Below, one piece after another: positions 22,933 through 33,838 of a stretch of 64,000 nt of DNA. Both the position numbers and the translations under genes were made by a program. The notes under the pieces were generated by a model. The model saw nothing but the letters and a program-made list of their open reading frames with translations. It searched no databases and was not told where the DNA came from. The first letter of the stretch is position 1; each line of letters starts with the position of its first letter. Source of the stretch: Rhyzopertha dominica (taxonomy: Eukaryota > Arthropoda > Insecta > Coleoptera > Bostrichidae). The stretch is taken from assembly GCA_025024175.1 (NCBI GenBank), contig QCXZ01000041.1, positions 29,383,786 through 29,447,785 of the forward strand, given 5' to 3'.

Positions 22933-23084
22933 AGGTGCATGCTATTTATTTGGCGGAATCTGACAAGTAGGCTTAGAATCACCGTAAATTACAAACAAAA
23001 ATCATAAAAATTTTGATAGAATAGACCTGATTTTTTAGTGTTTTAGGGACTTTTCAAAAAGTACCAAATAAATAGCGTGCCGGG
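22933..23084. repeat. Short hairpin element (MITE)
   Basis: A 17-bp inverted repeat with one mismatch (GCATGCTATTTATTTGG at 22937-22953 against 23064-23080) bounds about 145 bp. The interior is AT-rich and non-coding. No clear target duplication seen. Confidence 0.6.
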
Positions 23085-25251
23085 ACTCTTTTAGACCACA
23101 CTCCTGAAGTGCCACATTGATTGCTCTTTTTATTCGTTTGTTATAACTTTTTTTTAAACCTATGTATCGAGCAGATTTTTCACGCTAGGTATTCCCTCTT
23201 AACTGTTAGACAAACGTTTCAACAAATATTATAACTAGCTTTGCGAGGTGCTCCTGTTTATGGAATTATGTACTAAATACTTTCCAGATATTTATGTTTT
23301 AATTCTTTATTCTTGTTTGTTCTTAATAGGATATACCATATTTATCTTCTGTGCAAACTTCATTACTTATAATGCATGTTCGTAGAACCGTCTCTTAAAA
23401 TTCACAACGACCTGTGTCAACATGGAGTCAGATGTCCATCTACTTCAGCGTAGACGTCTCCGTCAAGCATAATGTGCTTTCATTCGTTCATCTTCAGTGT
23501 CGTGTTACTCGACTGCCACGGCGGTCTGTAATCACAAGACGCCGACTTCAATCGACGTGAAAACCAATACCTACCGTCGTTGAATTTACCTTTACCTTAT
23601 AATATGTACAACAACCTAATGCTAGTGATTTAGATTTTGTAGAAAGTAATTATTGACTTCACGTGCGCTTATTAAGTTACGCCTGTCATTTTTAATGTCG
23701 TTAATGGCAATGTTTTTCTCCGCAAAATGATATATATCAGTTACGACACTTTTTCACGGTTAGAATCAAATATTGTTGCGTTTCAGGATATAAGCAAAGG
23801 ACGCACCTGGCAAAATTATTCAACGAGTAAGTATATAGATACACTTTTTAAATTAAACAAACTCCATAAGTGTTTCTATAAAGCATGAGACGTGTCCACG
23901 TTAAAATTATGGATGTAAGCATCTACATACCTAACCAACAGTTAGATTCAAACTGAAAACGAAAACTGTTAAGCGCTACCTCTGCAAAGTTTTTCATATA
24001 CAAATTGGCCACTATAGGGGTTAAGGATAAACTTATGTTCATAAGAATTGCCGTTCTATTAAAAATTTCTAACACGCTCAGATAATTTGGCTATCGAGTC
24101 ACATAAGTGATGGTCTTCACTAAGTTTGGATGTGATAGTCGTTTCAGCTATGAGCAATTTCTTAAATAAAGAGGCCACGAATATGCAATCTTTTTATTAC
24201 ATCAATAAAATCTCAAGAAGTTTTGACGATCTATGAGTTTTTTCTACCTGAGGCTTCAAATATTACCACAAAATGTACAGCTTTGGTACCTTCCACTCAG
24301 AAACAGTTAAAAATGACTTTTTTTACACGAAAGATTTGAAATTTTAATAAGCTCATTAGTAATTTTGAAAATTTTTGAGATAAGATCTTAAAACAATTTT
24401 TTGTACGATTAGCCTCATAATCTGCTCTATCTAAAATTAATGTGTATCTTAATCCTCCTTAGTACCTATAATGGGCTTATCTGTATTTAAGTCTTTAATC
24501 TTTTCCGCGCAATTCTTTGGAATGATCGTTGGCGTTACGGTAAAGTTCATCCCATAGTCCCCCTCGCTACAATATTAATAAAGCATCTGAGACACTCTTT
24601 ATTTAAACAAGTTTTGTTTCTTGACCTTTTTAAAGTGTTGCTTGTATACTTTTTGTGTAAACTTCATTGTGTCTTCAAAAGCTTAATAATGTTTACTTCT
24701 ACAATAAACATTACTACACATATATCCACTTAGTGAAAATGGACCACTTTACATTGTTTAAAACGTTAATAGATAGAATTTGAAATGTTATCATTATGTA
24801 TTCATCTAAGAAATCAAGTTGTCTACCTTGGTCAAGTATGTGTTCTCTAATTAAGGCGAATTTAGTTTTAAGCGTAAACTGGTATGGCTTGCATGATTTT
24901 GTCTTAATAAAAATTTGGTATAACCTTTTTAACCCTGCAGATTTTAAATCTGCTAATCTGTTGACGGAACTCGCTTTCTTTAATGAAGTCCTTTCTTGTC
25001 TTCTACTTATTCCTAGCATTTACTTTCCTTACACACGTATACGAAAAAAAATAAATACTTTTGGAGTCCATACTATAAGATTATTGTTTTCGGAAAAACG
25101 CTGTCGCCGATTAAACATTTTCCTAAAACATAAAATCCCATGAAATGGATCCTTGTATATTAATATTATAAATATCTTCAAATTGTAAATATATATAGAA
25201 ATTAAGTATACAAGTGAAATTAGTTATTTTAATTGACGGTTGTACGTGTGA
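23085..25251. other. No gene recognised; one exon-like segment at 23787-23826
   Basis: The 40-base segment 23787-23826 is preceded by a good acceptor (TTGCGTTTCAG) and followed by a consensus donor (GTAAGTATA). Without neighbours in phase it cannot be called an exon. Open frames on both strands at 24714-25143 have no convincing family match. Confidence 0.35.
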
Positions 25252-26582
25252 TTGGTATACAGCGATGGTCGTTTACGCGTAAATTATAATTTTCTACGTT
25301 ACATGCGTAGAAAATGTAGATAAAGCACTTTGGCGTAGATTTTGATTAGAAAATATGAGGCGAGTATATTATGGCTAAAATGTGTTAAGTACATGCTAAA
25401 ACAAAATAGAAATTAGTTTGTTTCTAATTTCTGTTTTGCTGGCTTCTCCGTGTCTCAAATTTCTTAAAATTTTAATATTTTTTTATATCTATATTGCAAA
25501 TTTGTATATCGTGTTCAGTAAGTAGTCAGAGTATCCAAACGGTTTTCTTACTTCTTCGAAACACAAAAGAAAAAGCATATGTTTACGACGTCTTTCCTTC
25601 CACAACTATACTAGGTTACATGACATGTTGTTTTCCGGGCTTGTTCCCACGTTGGTTATTAAACCTTGACGATTCGACACTCATGTCGGTGTCTTCCTCA
25701 GAAGTAGCTCTGAAACTGAAGTGTCCTAGTCCGCTCGGGTATTTATACTCGTCCGGGTCACTGACGCGTGGGCGTTGTTACGCATGACCGGTTTCCAGAT
25801 TCCAGGTAGTTCAATGCCCCGGTCTCGGACTAGGACACTTCAGTTTCAGAGCTACTTCTGAGGAAGACACCGACATGAGTGTCGAAACGTCAAGGTCTAA
25901 TAACCATCGTGGGAACCAGCCCGGAAAACAACATGTCATCGACAACAACCACGGAAGCCTTCAAACCAAAACTATACTAGGTTGTATTTATAACAGGCTA
26001 TCAAATTCGGAACCGCACGTACAAGTTGATTTTTTTTTCAAAGAAATGTATTCACTATAACCAATTGGTCATCGTTACTTGCTTCTTTAGATCAATGTAT
26101 CTAGTTCAGCAACAAGAACTGCTTGTATACCCTGTTGATTTGCTTTTTTAAGAACTTGCGATAAAAGAACATGAGTAGCGTATGAAGTGCCTGTTTACAG
26201 AGAAGAAAGAAAATAAAATCACAGTTTACAGTCATTAGGGAGTCCACTTGGCCGACTGAGGGGTTAAAGTGCTTTTGACAGCACGCTTGTCCTGTTTAGT
26301 CATTTTTTTGGCCCTAAGGTATGACCAAACATCTTATTGCTGTTTAAACATTTGTCTAGTTAACTCCATTACAAGGTAGTATTTCTTTTGGTTAACAAGG
26401 AATGAAAAGCAGTACTGATAACGGACACCATTAAAAATAAAACTAAATATTTCTAGATTTCTCTTTATCTACACAATGCTATTTTCTACGATAAAATTTC
26501 GAAGTAGAATATTACGTAGTTTACGCGTAGATAATAGCGTAATCTATATGACGTATTCTACACGCCCATCACTGTGGGTATA
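25252..26582. mobile_element. Non-autonomous hAT element with 8-bp target duplication
   Basis: The element runs 25260-26574 (1315 bp). Its ends are CAGCGATGGTCGT on the left and, reversed, CAGTGATGGGCGT on the right, the CAGTGATGG-type termini of hAT transposons. Sub-terminal arms stay similar for about 100 bases (TTTACGCGTA, TTTTCTACG, GTAGATAAAG). Flanking octamers TTGGTATA (25252-25259) and TGGGTATA (26575-26582) agree at 7 of 8 positions. There is no transposase. A foldback insertion sits inside at 25618-25969. Confidence 0.75.
25604..25983. repeat. Foldback insertion with 14-bp target duplication
   Basis: Direct repeats AACTATACTAGGTT at 25604-25617 and 25970-25983 flank a 352-bp insert. 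Its arms (about 25618-25735 and 25820-25950) form an inverted repeat of about 120 bp around an 85-base loop. The arm motif GAGTGTCGAAACGTCAAG resembles the CGAAACGT-containing ends of Penelope-like elements (remembered pattern). A related foldback with the same GACATGAGTGTC word is at 34387-34526. Open frames here are by-products. Confidence 0.75.
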
Positions 26583-27496
26583 TTACCGGCAGTATTTTAC
26601 AACTGGAATTAAAAACAAATAATTCACAATATCCTAGGGCACAATTCTTTTTAAATAAAAATCATATACGATACTAAGCTATAGTTCACGCAAGCAAAAA
26701 ACAGAGTTCATTGTGCTGCATTTGCATAGCCGTGAATTTTTGTAACTGTTATATAATTCATATAATAATATTGATATTCTTAGCGCTGCATACAAATTCA
26801 TTTGCCAGCCACAGGAAAAGCAAAGCAATCATCGCTTAGTACTGGCTTTAAATCTTGTTAAATAGAAATTGAGTCAGTAGTCATTTGGACGATATTTATT
26901 TGCAAATTAAGATTTGATACCTATAGCAAGCAGTGATGGTAAATAATTATGAAGCAGCTATGCCAGCTGGAAGTGGTTACCAACATAACAATGTACTAGT
27001 GCAACCACCACCGAAATATTTTAATACAGAAGAATGCTCCAGTTACTTCAATATTGCTTTAATTAGTTTCAGAGCGTTAAGTTCGGAATACATGCCATTT
27101 TGCATACACGACCTTTGTAACAGACACATTTATAGCATATATTAATTTCGTAAAGAAATCTACAGCGTAAGAATTTTTTAGAATTTCAGACAGAGCTGTA
27201 CTCAACTTCTAACGAAATATTAATATTTCTGCTAGGTGTGTAAGTTAGGAGCGCTATCCAACGAGAGGATGATATTTCCAGACATTATAGTTTTATTTGT
27301 GACAATAAAGAGTTTTTAAACATTACGTATCTGTACATTTTCAAAGTTATATACATACATAAGCATAATAGTACTGTAAAAAAAGTAAATCTCTATAGTC
27401 CTTGATATAAGTAGAATACCACATGTACAGTATAGTAAAGGGTTATGTTTTTTAAGTTAATTGTGTGTAAGGAAATGAATATATCCACATGTACCA
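26583..27496. other. No gene recognised
   Basis: AT-rich. A 70-codon frame at 26933-27145 has no recognisable domain; its start overlaps a CAGTGATGG word that can mark a hAT end, but no partner end was found. Confidence 0.4.
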
Positions 27497-28542
27497 TATG
27501 AGGGGGTATTGATAAGTGGTTAGTCTAGACAGAAAAATTTAAAATTTTTAAATGTAACTTTTTTATTACTCAACGTTATCTTCCCATTTTAAACAGCGCT
27601 CCTGTAGTGCTTTTAAGCCTTTCAAAAATGTTTTCTAGCTTTCTACAGATTCCGTAACTTCTGTCTTTGGAAAACAGATAATAGTCAAATGGCGCCAAGT
27701 CAGGTGGATAGGGATGATGGTCTACCAGTACGAATCCTAAAGGGCTAATTGTGTTTATTGCATACAATACGGTACTTGAATGCAGGCGCATTGTCCTGCA
27801 AGAACAAGACGACCTTTGCTTTCCCCTTCACCAAATAATAACTGAAGGTGACACCGCGATTATTCCAAAGACCTGAAGAAAGACCTTTTCCAACCGATTT
27901 TTGGACTCGAAGACTTTTGGCTGTCGGAAACCCAAAGTGCTTCAAAAATTGTATCTGCAGTGACAACTGTGTTCAAACACTCAGAATCTTCAGCAGTCAC
28001 ATATTGAACGCGAAATTTCCACTCACGTCCGCTTTTGATCTGCGTTCAAGCATTTTAGAATCCATTTCGAGGAAATGTGCTCCATACTTAAATCAAAATT
28101 GATAATGTGATAAATTAGTTCATGTGAAGTGTCCAATGTCAGATATATATTTTAGTCGAATTTGTCGGTCTGATAATGTCATATCATGAGCCATGAAATG
28201 CATAGATGTTGTCAGGGGGTGACGTAGAAATGGGTCATCCAGGCGTCTGATCATCCTAAGTGGAACATTTTGTCTTTTTGAGACACAATGATAATAAGAA
28301 GAGCAGACATCGTGAAACGTTTTGACTATATTGTCGCAAATCTTCTTACGTCATAATGACCTTTTTAATTTAGGATATTCCAGTTTGTTGATTTTGTCAC
28401 TAGCAGCTGACATTCCTTTAACATAGTTTTTATTTTGTTTAACCTTTGGACATGAAAATATTTAATCAAAAAATCAAAATGTATTTATATGGAAACGAGA
28501 TTCCGTTATTATCTTCCAAACAGTCAATCAATACCCCTTCTA
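27497..28542 (-). mobile_element. Old mariner-type transposon
   Basis: The element spans 27499-28540 and is flanked by TA dinucleotides (27497-27498 and 28541-28542). The ends form an imperfect inverted repeat sharing AGGGG(G)TATTGAT. At about 1.04 kb it is somewhat shorter than a full mariner. It carries a heavily decayed transposase on the minus strand. Confidence 0.65.
27576..28140 (-). pseudogene. Mariner-like transposase, heavily decayed
   Basis: Reading the minus strand from about 28140 gives, through several frame changes, a YGAHFLEMDSKMLERR block (family: RWVP then helix), VVTADT (first catalytic Asp region; family TGDET), LWNNRGVTFSYYLVKGK, LFLQDNAPAFK (second Asp, QDNAP-H type) and HHPYPPDLAPFDYYLF (third Asp region of the D,D34D triad). 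The order and spacing are those of mariner transposases, but at least four frameshifts or stops intervene. Confidence 0.7.
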
Positions 28543-30125
28543 TAGCAGGTATGCCTATATTGTCACAAAGCCTTCAATTTCTACTTAAGGGTGATAATAC
28601 TTAACAATTCCGTGAGATCAATAGCAAGTATTTTTAGAAATGACGCAAATAAGGCTAATGTTATTTATGCCAAAAGCATTATTATTGTATATGCAGTGGG
28701 ACACTTAAGTGTCATCGAAAGAAGAACACAGCTACTGATATTATTATTTCTGCAATACTCAAACAATATGCTTTCTAATTTTTAATTACCACCAGCACTG
28801 TCTCTGTTTCGATAATTTTATAAGCTGTTCCTTTTAGAGGTAAAAAGGGTGAGATTACTATTACTGACATGCTCCAAACAAGTATTGGCAGAACATGTAT
28901 TTGTAGGGGTTGCAGTAGTGAATATAGGTAATCGAATGTGCCATTAAGTGATGTTGATAACCAAATTGTACTTAATCTATTTTACCATTAAAAACGACAT
29001 TATAATATGTTGCATGTTTTATTTCTACTAAACAAATACTAAATTCACGACACTCCTTATTTACACGTCATGTTGTTTCAGGTGACCAGCAATCATAAAA
29101 TATCCAACAGTAGCTCCGAAACAAATAGGTAAGTGGCGATAAAACACCTTTGTCTAATGCCTAACGATAATCGATATACTAAATTCAAGCAAGAGGTGGA
29201 AAAGCAAATCGTCTGTACGAAGATGTCACCGTTTTAGTATTGTTAGTAGTTAATCAGTTCCGTTTAGATCCAACTGTTGTCAGCATGGTTCTATATCCAA
29301 TATAAAGGTGAGAGTTTACTGAAGTTTTTTGTTATGCACTTTGGTCGAGATGTTAATCCCAAAAGTCAAGCTAAAACATTTCAAAAATTTGACTGGTTTG
29401 GTACTATTTAAGTTTTGCGATTATTTTAAGAGTTGTATTCTTTAAATGTATGAAATACGCCATCTGACAATTTACTGAGGTAATCTTGTATGAGCCATCA
29501 CTTGCTGTTCAAACTCCCCAACTTTTTATAATCTAAGATCCCAACTAAGGTTAACATACCCTCGTCTGTTATTTGAATGAGAGGCATCTTTTACAAAAGA
29601 TAACATTTAAACAAACAAATCAAGCATGTGCAGTCCAGTCATATCCTGACCATTCTGCCTTTAATTAAAAATCCTTCCATAGACCTTTTTGTGGTCACCC
29701 CTCATCTGTAATTTTAAAAAGTATAGTACTAATCGAGACCATAATATATAAAGAACAAGAAAAAGGCAAGTTACCTATCTTTTACCTAACCTTAGCATGA
29801 GGTTAGTTAGTAATTTAACCTCAACTGTACTTTTACTGAAACAAACATCAAAATGAAGATTATTTTATTACGAACACGATGGTATTGGGTTTCCTAAAAA
29901 TCTTGATTAAACTCAGCGTTGCCGCAATTTAAACCTCGAATATTTGAGCAACTGCATAACATTTGTGTGGGTATTAATAATCTTAACTTACCTTTCAAAT
30001 TTATCTATATAATGAAACAAGTTTCATAAAACGATTAAATGAAAACGAATAACAAATTTATTGTTAATATAAAAAATTACAGAAATCAAGTTAATTTACA
30101 ATATATAAAGTTATTCGGTATCTGA
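28543..30125. other. No gene recognised; one exon-like segment at 29082-29128
   Basis: The 47-base segment 29082-29128 has a good acceptor (TGTTGTTTCAG) and a consensus donor (GTAAGTGG), and one open phase (VTSNHKISNSSSETNR). That phase could follow the 12384 donor, but nothing else supports a link. The rest is AT-rich. Confidence 0.35.
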
Positions 30126-30129
30126 ATCA

Positions 30130-31030
30130 GCAGGTTGCAATGTTAGGATCATATTCTGAGAAATTATCATCATCACTATCATCGTTTGTCTCTCATAATA
30201 TATCTACCTGTGAGAACAGTGGGTTCCCAACAAACCCAGCTGGTTTTAAATAGTCATCCACCATCCAACGGCAATCTTCCAGGTATAGTTTGGCACAAGA
30301 TCTGTTGCATAAGCTACATAGATTTCACAGATTTGAATTAAAGCTCTTATATTAGCGATATGTTGCGTCACTTACACTAGTGTAATGCTTGATGCCATAC
30401 ACAAGAGCAGCAAACTCCTGAATAACATCAATTTTTCGCCCATAAAAATGCCTTCATCTGCTAATAACCAAAATATTTTTCGGTACCCTCTTTAAAAAAA
30501 AATAATTAAGGTTTGTCTTTTACTTAATTGCAAAACGCTGTCGTGTAATCGCAGCCTTTAAATGCATAGAAAACCGACTAACTTCGGTCTAACCTGGATC
30601 CCCTCTTTAAAGCCAATTCTGTACAATTAATGCTAATAAGCTCTTCATTATTTCTTCTTTTTGTTGTTGAACTCCCTAACCAAATTTCTGATTTTGAAAC
30701 TTTATTAATAAAACAGCAGTATCAGAGACTTTTACTAAAGTTCTTCAACTAGATGGCACTCTGTAAACATGCGACGTAATTTGCGTATACGCTTCTTTAC
30801 TTTCATCGCATGTTATTTCCTGTGCGATAAGAATACAACTGATTTCAGACTGTTATAATTTTTTCGTTCGGATAAGTGATACCAGATAGTGATTTTCCCA
30901 GTAAATAGCTACGAATTGTACCAAAGCGTCTTTAAAACTGAGCCTCATAATAATTAAAGCTCTTTTTTCGTAAATGTTTCATCATCAAAATAAATTCAAG
31001 AACCTTTCTAAGCCGCACAAAAAACATTTC
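30130..31030 (-). pseudogene. Remnant of a transposon-encoded protein (EADT...GCDYT family)
   Basis: On the minus strand, in mixed frames, one reads FKDALVQFVAIYWENH, DESKEAYTQITSHVYR, KVSDTAVLLI, then FYAFKGCDYTTAF. After these come a KYFGLLADEGI-like stretch, QEFAALVYGIKHYTSVSDAT and an acidic tail (DDSDDDNFSEYDP). This order matches a large family of uncharacterised metazoan transposon proteins whose usual signatures are EEADT, SDTDV, HAFTGCDY and a Tyr-Gly motif. I suspect a link to Academ-type elements with an XPG-like nuclease, but that is memory, not proof. Multiple stops make it dead. Confidence 0.5.
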
Positions 31031-31577
31031 TTCCTATTTGTGTAACAATAAGTTATACTAGTGCAAACCTGAAGGGTTTTTATGACACTGTAATCCAATT
31101 GTCACATTGTAATGCTAGGTTTCCTTAAACCTTTTCTTAAAAAAATCTGATTATGTCCTCTGAATCTTGACAACTTCTTTTAGGCAACCCTACTATCTAC
31201 TATCACCTTTTTATACTTGCCAAACTCGTACTAAAGGCAGATAAAAGGTAGGCCATCTATTTTTTCTCTTTATTTATGTCGTATACTCTTCATTAGTACT
31301 ACACCTTTTGAACTAACTGATAAGGGAAATGACCACAAAAAAGTTAATGAAAAAATTTTTAATTAAAGAATAGAATTAGGCGACCGATGCGCGATGTGTC
31401 TATATAAATATTTTCTTCGTTATTATCTCATACAAAATACAAACCTGTTAGGAGATCACTAATACAAAATATGCTGGATGCTGTTGACGTAAGCGATAAA
31501 TAATAAATTTAAAGATTGTAACCGTTTAAATCAGAGTATAGACTAAATACGAATCCTAGCTGATTATTTGCATTCTT
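31031..31577. other. No gene recognised
   Basis: AT-rich spacer; no motif identified. Confidence 0.4.
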
Positions 31578-31655
31578 ATGAGCTGTAATGACAGCGAAAT
31601 AGCACTATCTGCAGTTGGTTGAGGTGTAGACAGCACAGCATAGACATGCATTTTA
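31578..31655 (+). repeat. 5'-truncated hammerhead unit, copy D
   Basis: Matches the 3' part of the ribozyme unit at 1330-1403: TATGAG in place of CTGATGAG, intact GCTGT-AATG-ACAGC helix II and GAAA, helix III TAGCACTA, cleavage triplet ATC, then the 3' strand of helix I. The 5' strand of helix I and the first bases of the core are missing, so it cannot self-cleave. It ends at ATGCATTTT like the other units. A 5' truncation with a fixed 3' end suggests reverse-transcription-based insertion. Confidence 0.8.
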
Positions 31656-33759
31656 AATAGAGATGGTGATCACGGAACGTAATTTTTCATACTAACGTTT
31701 TTCACTACTTCAGCTATGTTAATATAAACTTTATTGAAATTTTAATAAAATGTATTTTTTTTATTTATAGTAAAAAGACTAGCATTTGCTAATGTTTCGT
31801 TCGCAAAATCAATCTTATCAAACGATTCAGCGGTCAGTGTAGACGCTGTCAACATGTTGCTGATAATTTGTTTCTACAAATTCTAAAAATTAGTATTGAA
31901 ACATGACTTATTTTAAAATAGATATAGACATATACTTAATAAAGATTCAAATATTTTAGCAAATACAAATTATTTTGAGATTTAACTGTAGTTTTCTCCT
32001 CGGGTTTCATCAACTAACTTAAAAATTGGAGAATTGGAAGTCATTTTCCTAATAACAGGAACAACATCCTGACGCAAGGATTTGTTACAGATCTGTAAAT
32101 ATCCAAATAATCTTAACCGCGAGTAGGGCTACCACTTTTCCAGCATCTGGAATCATATCACACAACCGCTTACCCCACGTTCACTACCTCCATAATACTA
32201 GGAACACGGGACACACAAGCGTCTAGGTAGCACTACAGTCTATAGTCACTAAATGGAATACAGTACCGCAATGTCCGCTATATTAGGAGTAAAAGTTTTG
32301 ACGAAAACATTAAAATATCGCAATGTTAATTTTACTTAGATTGGAATAAGACCAAGATCAAAAATGAAAACCCATTGCTTTCTGCACAACTGGGAGTGAC
32401 ATAAATTTAAAAATGATTTTAAATCGAGCGAATCTGCTTAAAAAATGACTCCCTGATCGTAATAAAATTACTTTCATTGATTTCGGGTATTCTTATAATC
32501 AAAGATCGAGAGTATCACATAAAACACAGTGCAATAGCGATGTGTCCATTTTTTTGCCCGTATTCATAAAATCCAATAGGATCATTTCTAATATATAGAT
32601 AGCAGTAGTTATTTAATTTGGTTTCCTTATATCAAAATTCATTCACCAGGCAACAAATATCATTATCAAAAATGCATTGTAATATTTATGTAAAAAATAA
32701 ATTTACTTTATTGTATTTAGGTAGAATGTCGACATATTGTTGTACCTACTTACGTTCAAGATGTCTATTAAATATCACAGATCGTGTATATTAAATAGAT
32801 TTTTTCGAGAAATTTTAAATCCTAATCCGTCTTAGCTTTGTTACTTAAAGTATTGAAAAACATCTGAAGGCTAGTGATGGTGAACATTGCCTACTTAATA
32901 GATAATTGTATTATAGATAATCTCATTAATATATAAAATGTAAAAAAAGGTGGTCATTCAACACTGGCTCCCCACAACTATAAATTTTGCACCAAAATTT
33001 TCTTCTACGTATTAAATTATGTACTTACTTGGGTAATTTTCTTTCTTAAATCAATACAGTTTGTATAGCTAAAAGTACGAATTTTAAAGTAAAACTCACG
33101 ATTTGATATCATTGTGGGCTTGAAAATCATTTGCAAGAGGCTAGTAATTCGCACTAATTTGCTGTTGCCCGCGTTATCTAGATATTTTGCGCTCGCAAGT
33201 TTGATCATTTGTAGCATTGTATGTATGCTACATAGCTAGACGCTTGTCAATTCCACTCTATCTTTCTTCCTTAGAATTCATTTCAGCTCGGACGTGTTTC
33301 TTGCGTTATACCAAATTCTAGTTCTGAAGGTGCCCCTTATAAAAGCGGACGTGGACGCTTTTTCCCAAACCGACGTGATCTATCTCAAGAGCAAGATTTC
33401 AAAATTACGTTTTTTATATTTGTTTCTGTCTCTTACCACGTAAAGTTTCTATGAGAACACTTTGGAGAAAGTAGCGGAGCACTTGTAAGTAACACAGTAA
33501 TGACAAAATGACAGTTTACAAAACTATGTACAAATAATATTATTGTACTGAACTAAAGGCTGGAAGTTGAACTAGAGCCTGGAAATTAAACTGACTGGCA
33601 TCAGTATAACAAGAATAATCGGATTAGGGAATTAAAGAATTCGTGAAAACCTAGAAGTTAAACCGGCATAACTAACAAAAAATTTTAGCTTGAGCACTTG
33701 CTAGAGTGCGAAGAAAGACCAGCCAAGCAATAATGGAAAAATGGAGCTCAAAAACATGG
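31656..33759. other. No gene recognised
   Basis: AT-rich. A minus-strand frame at 33017-33217 ends in ...RKKITQ followed by a GTAAGTACA donor-like sequence and could be read as an exon, but it has no acceptor-supported start or known domain. Confidence 0.35.
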
Positions 33760-33838
33760 TACGAGGCATGTTTTTTAAGTAAGTACCGTTTTGGAATTAA
33801 AAAAAGACGTGCAAAGATATCGCAATAATTTTATCTTA

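Noticed and set aside
24714..25143. Possible GIY-YIG fragment on the minus strand (EHILDQGRQLDF)
   Set aside because: One weak phrase resembles the histidine region of Penelope-like endonucleases, but no GIY-YIG start or other motif accompanies it.
25494..25787. 97-codon plus-strand frame
   Set aside because: Runs through the left arm of a foldback repeat and is not coding elsewhere in the family.
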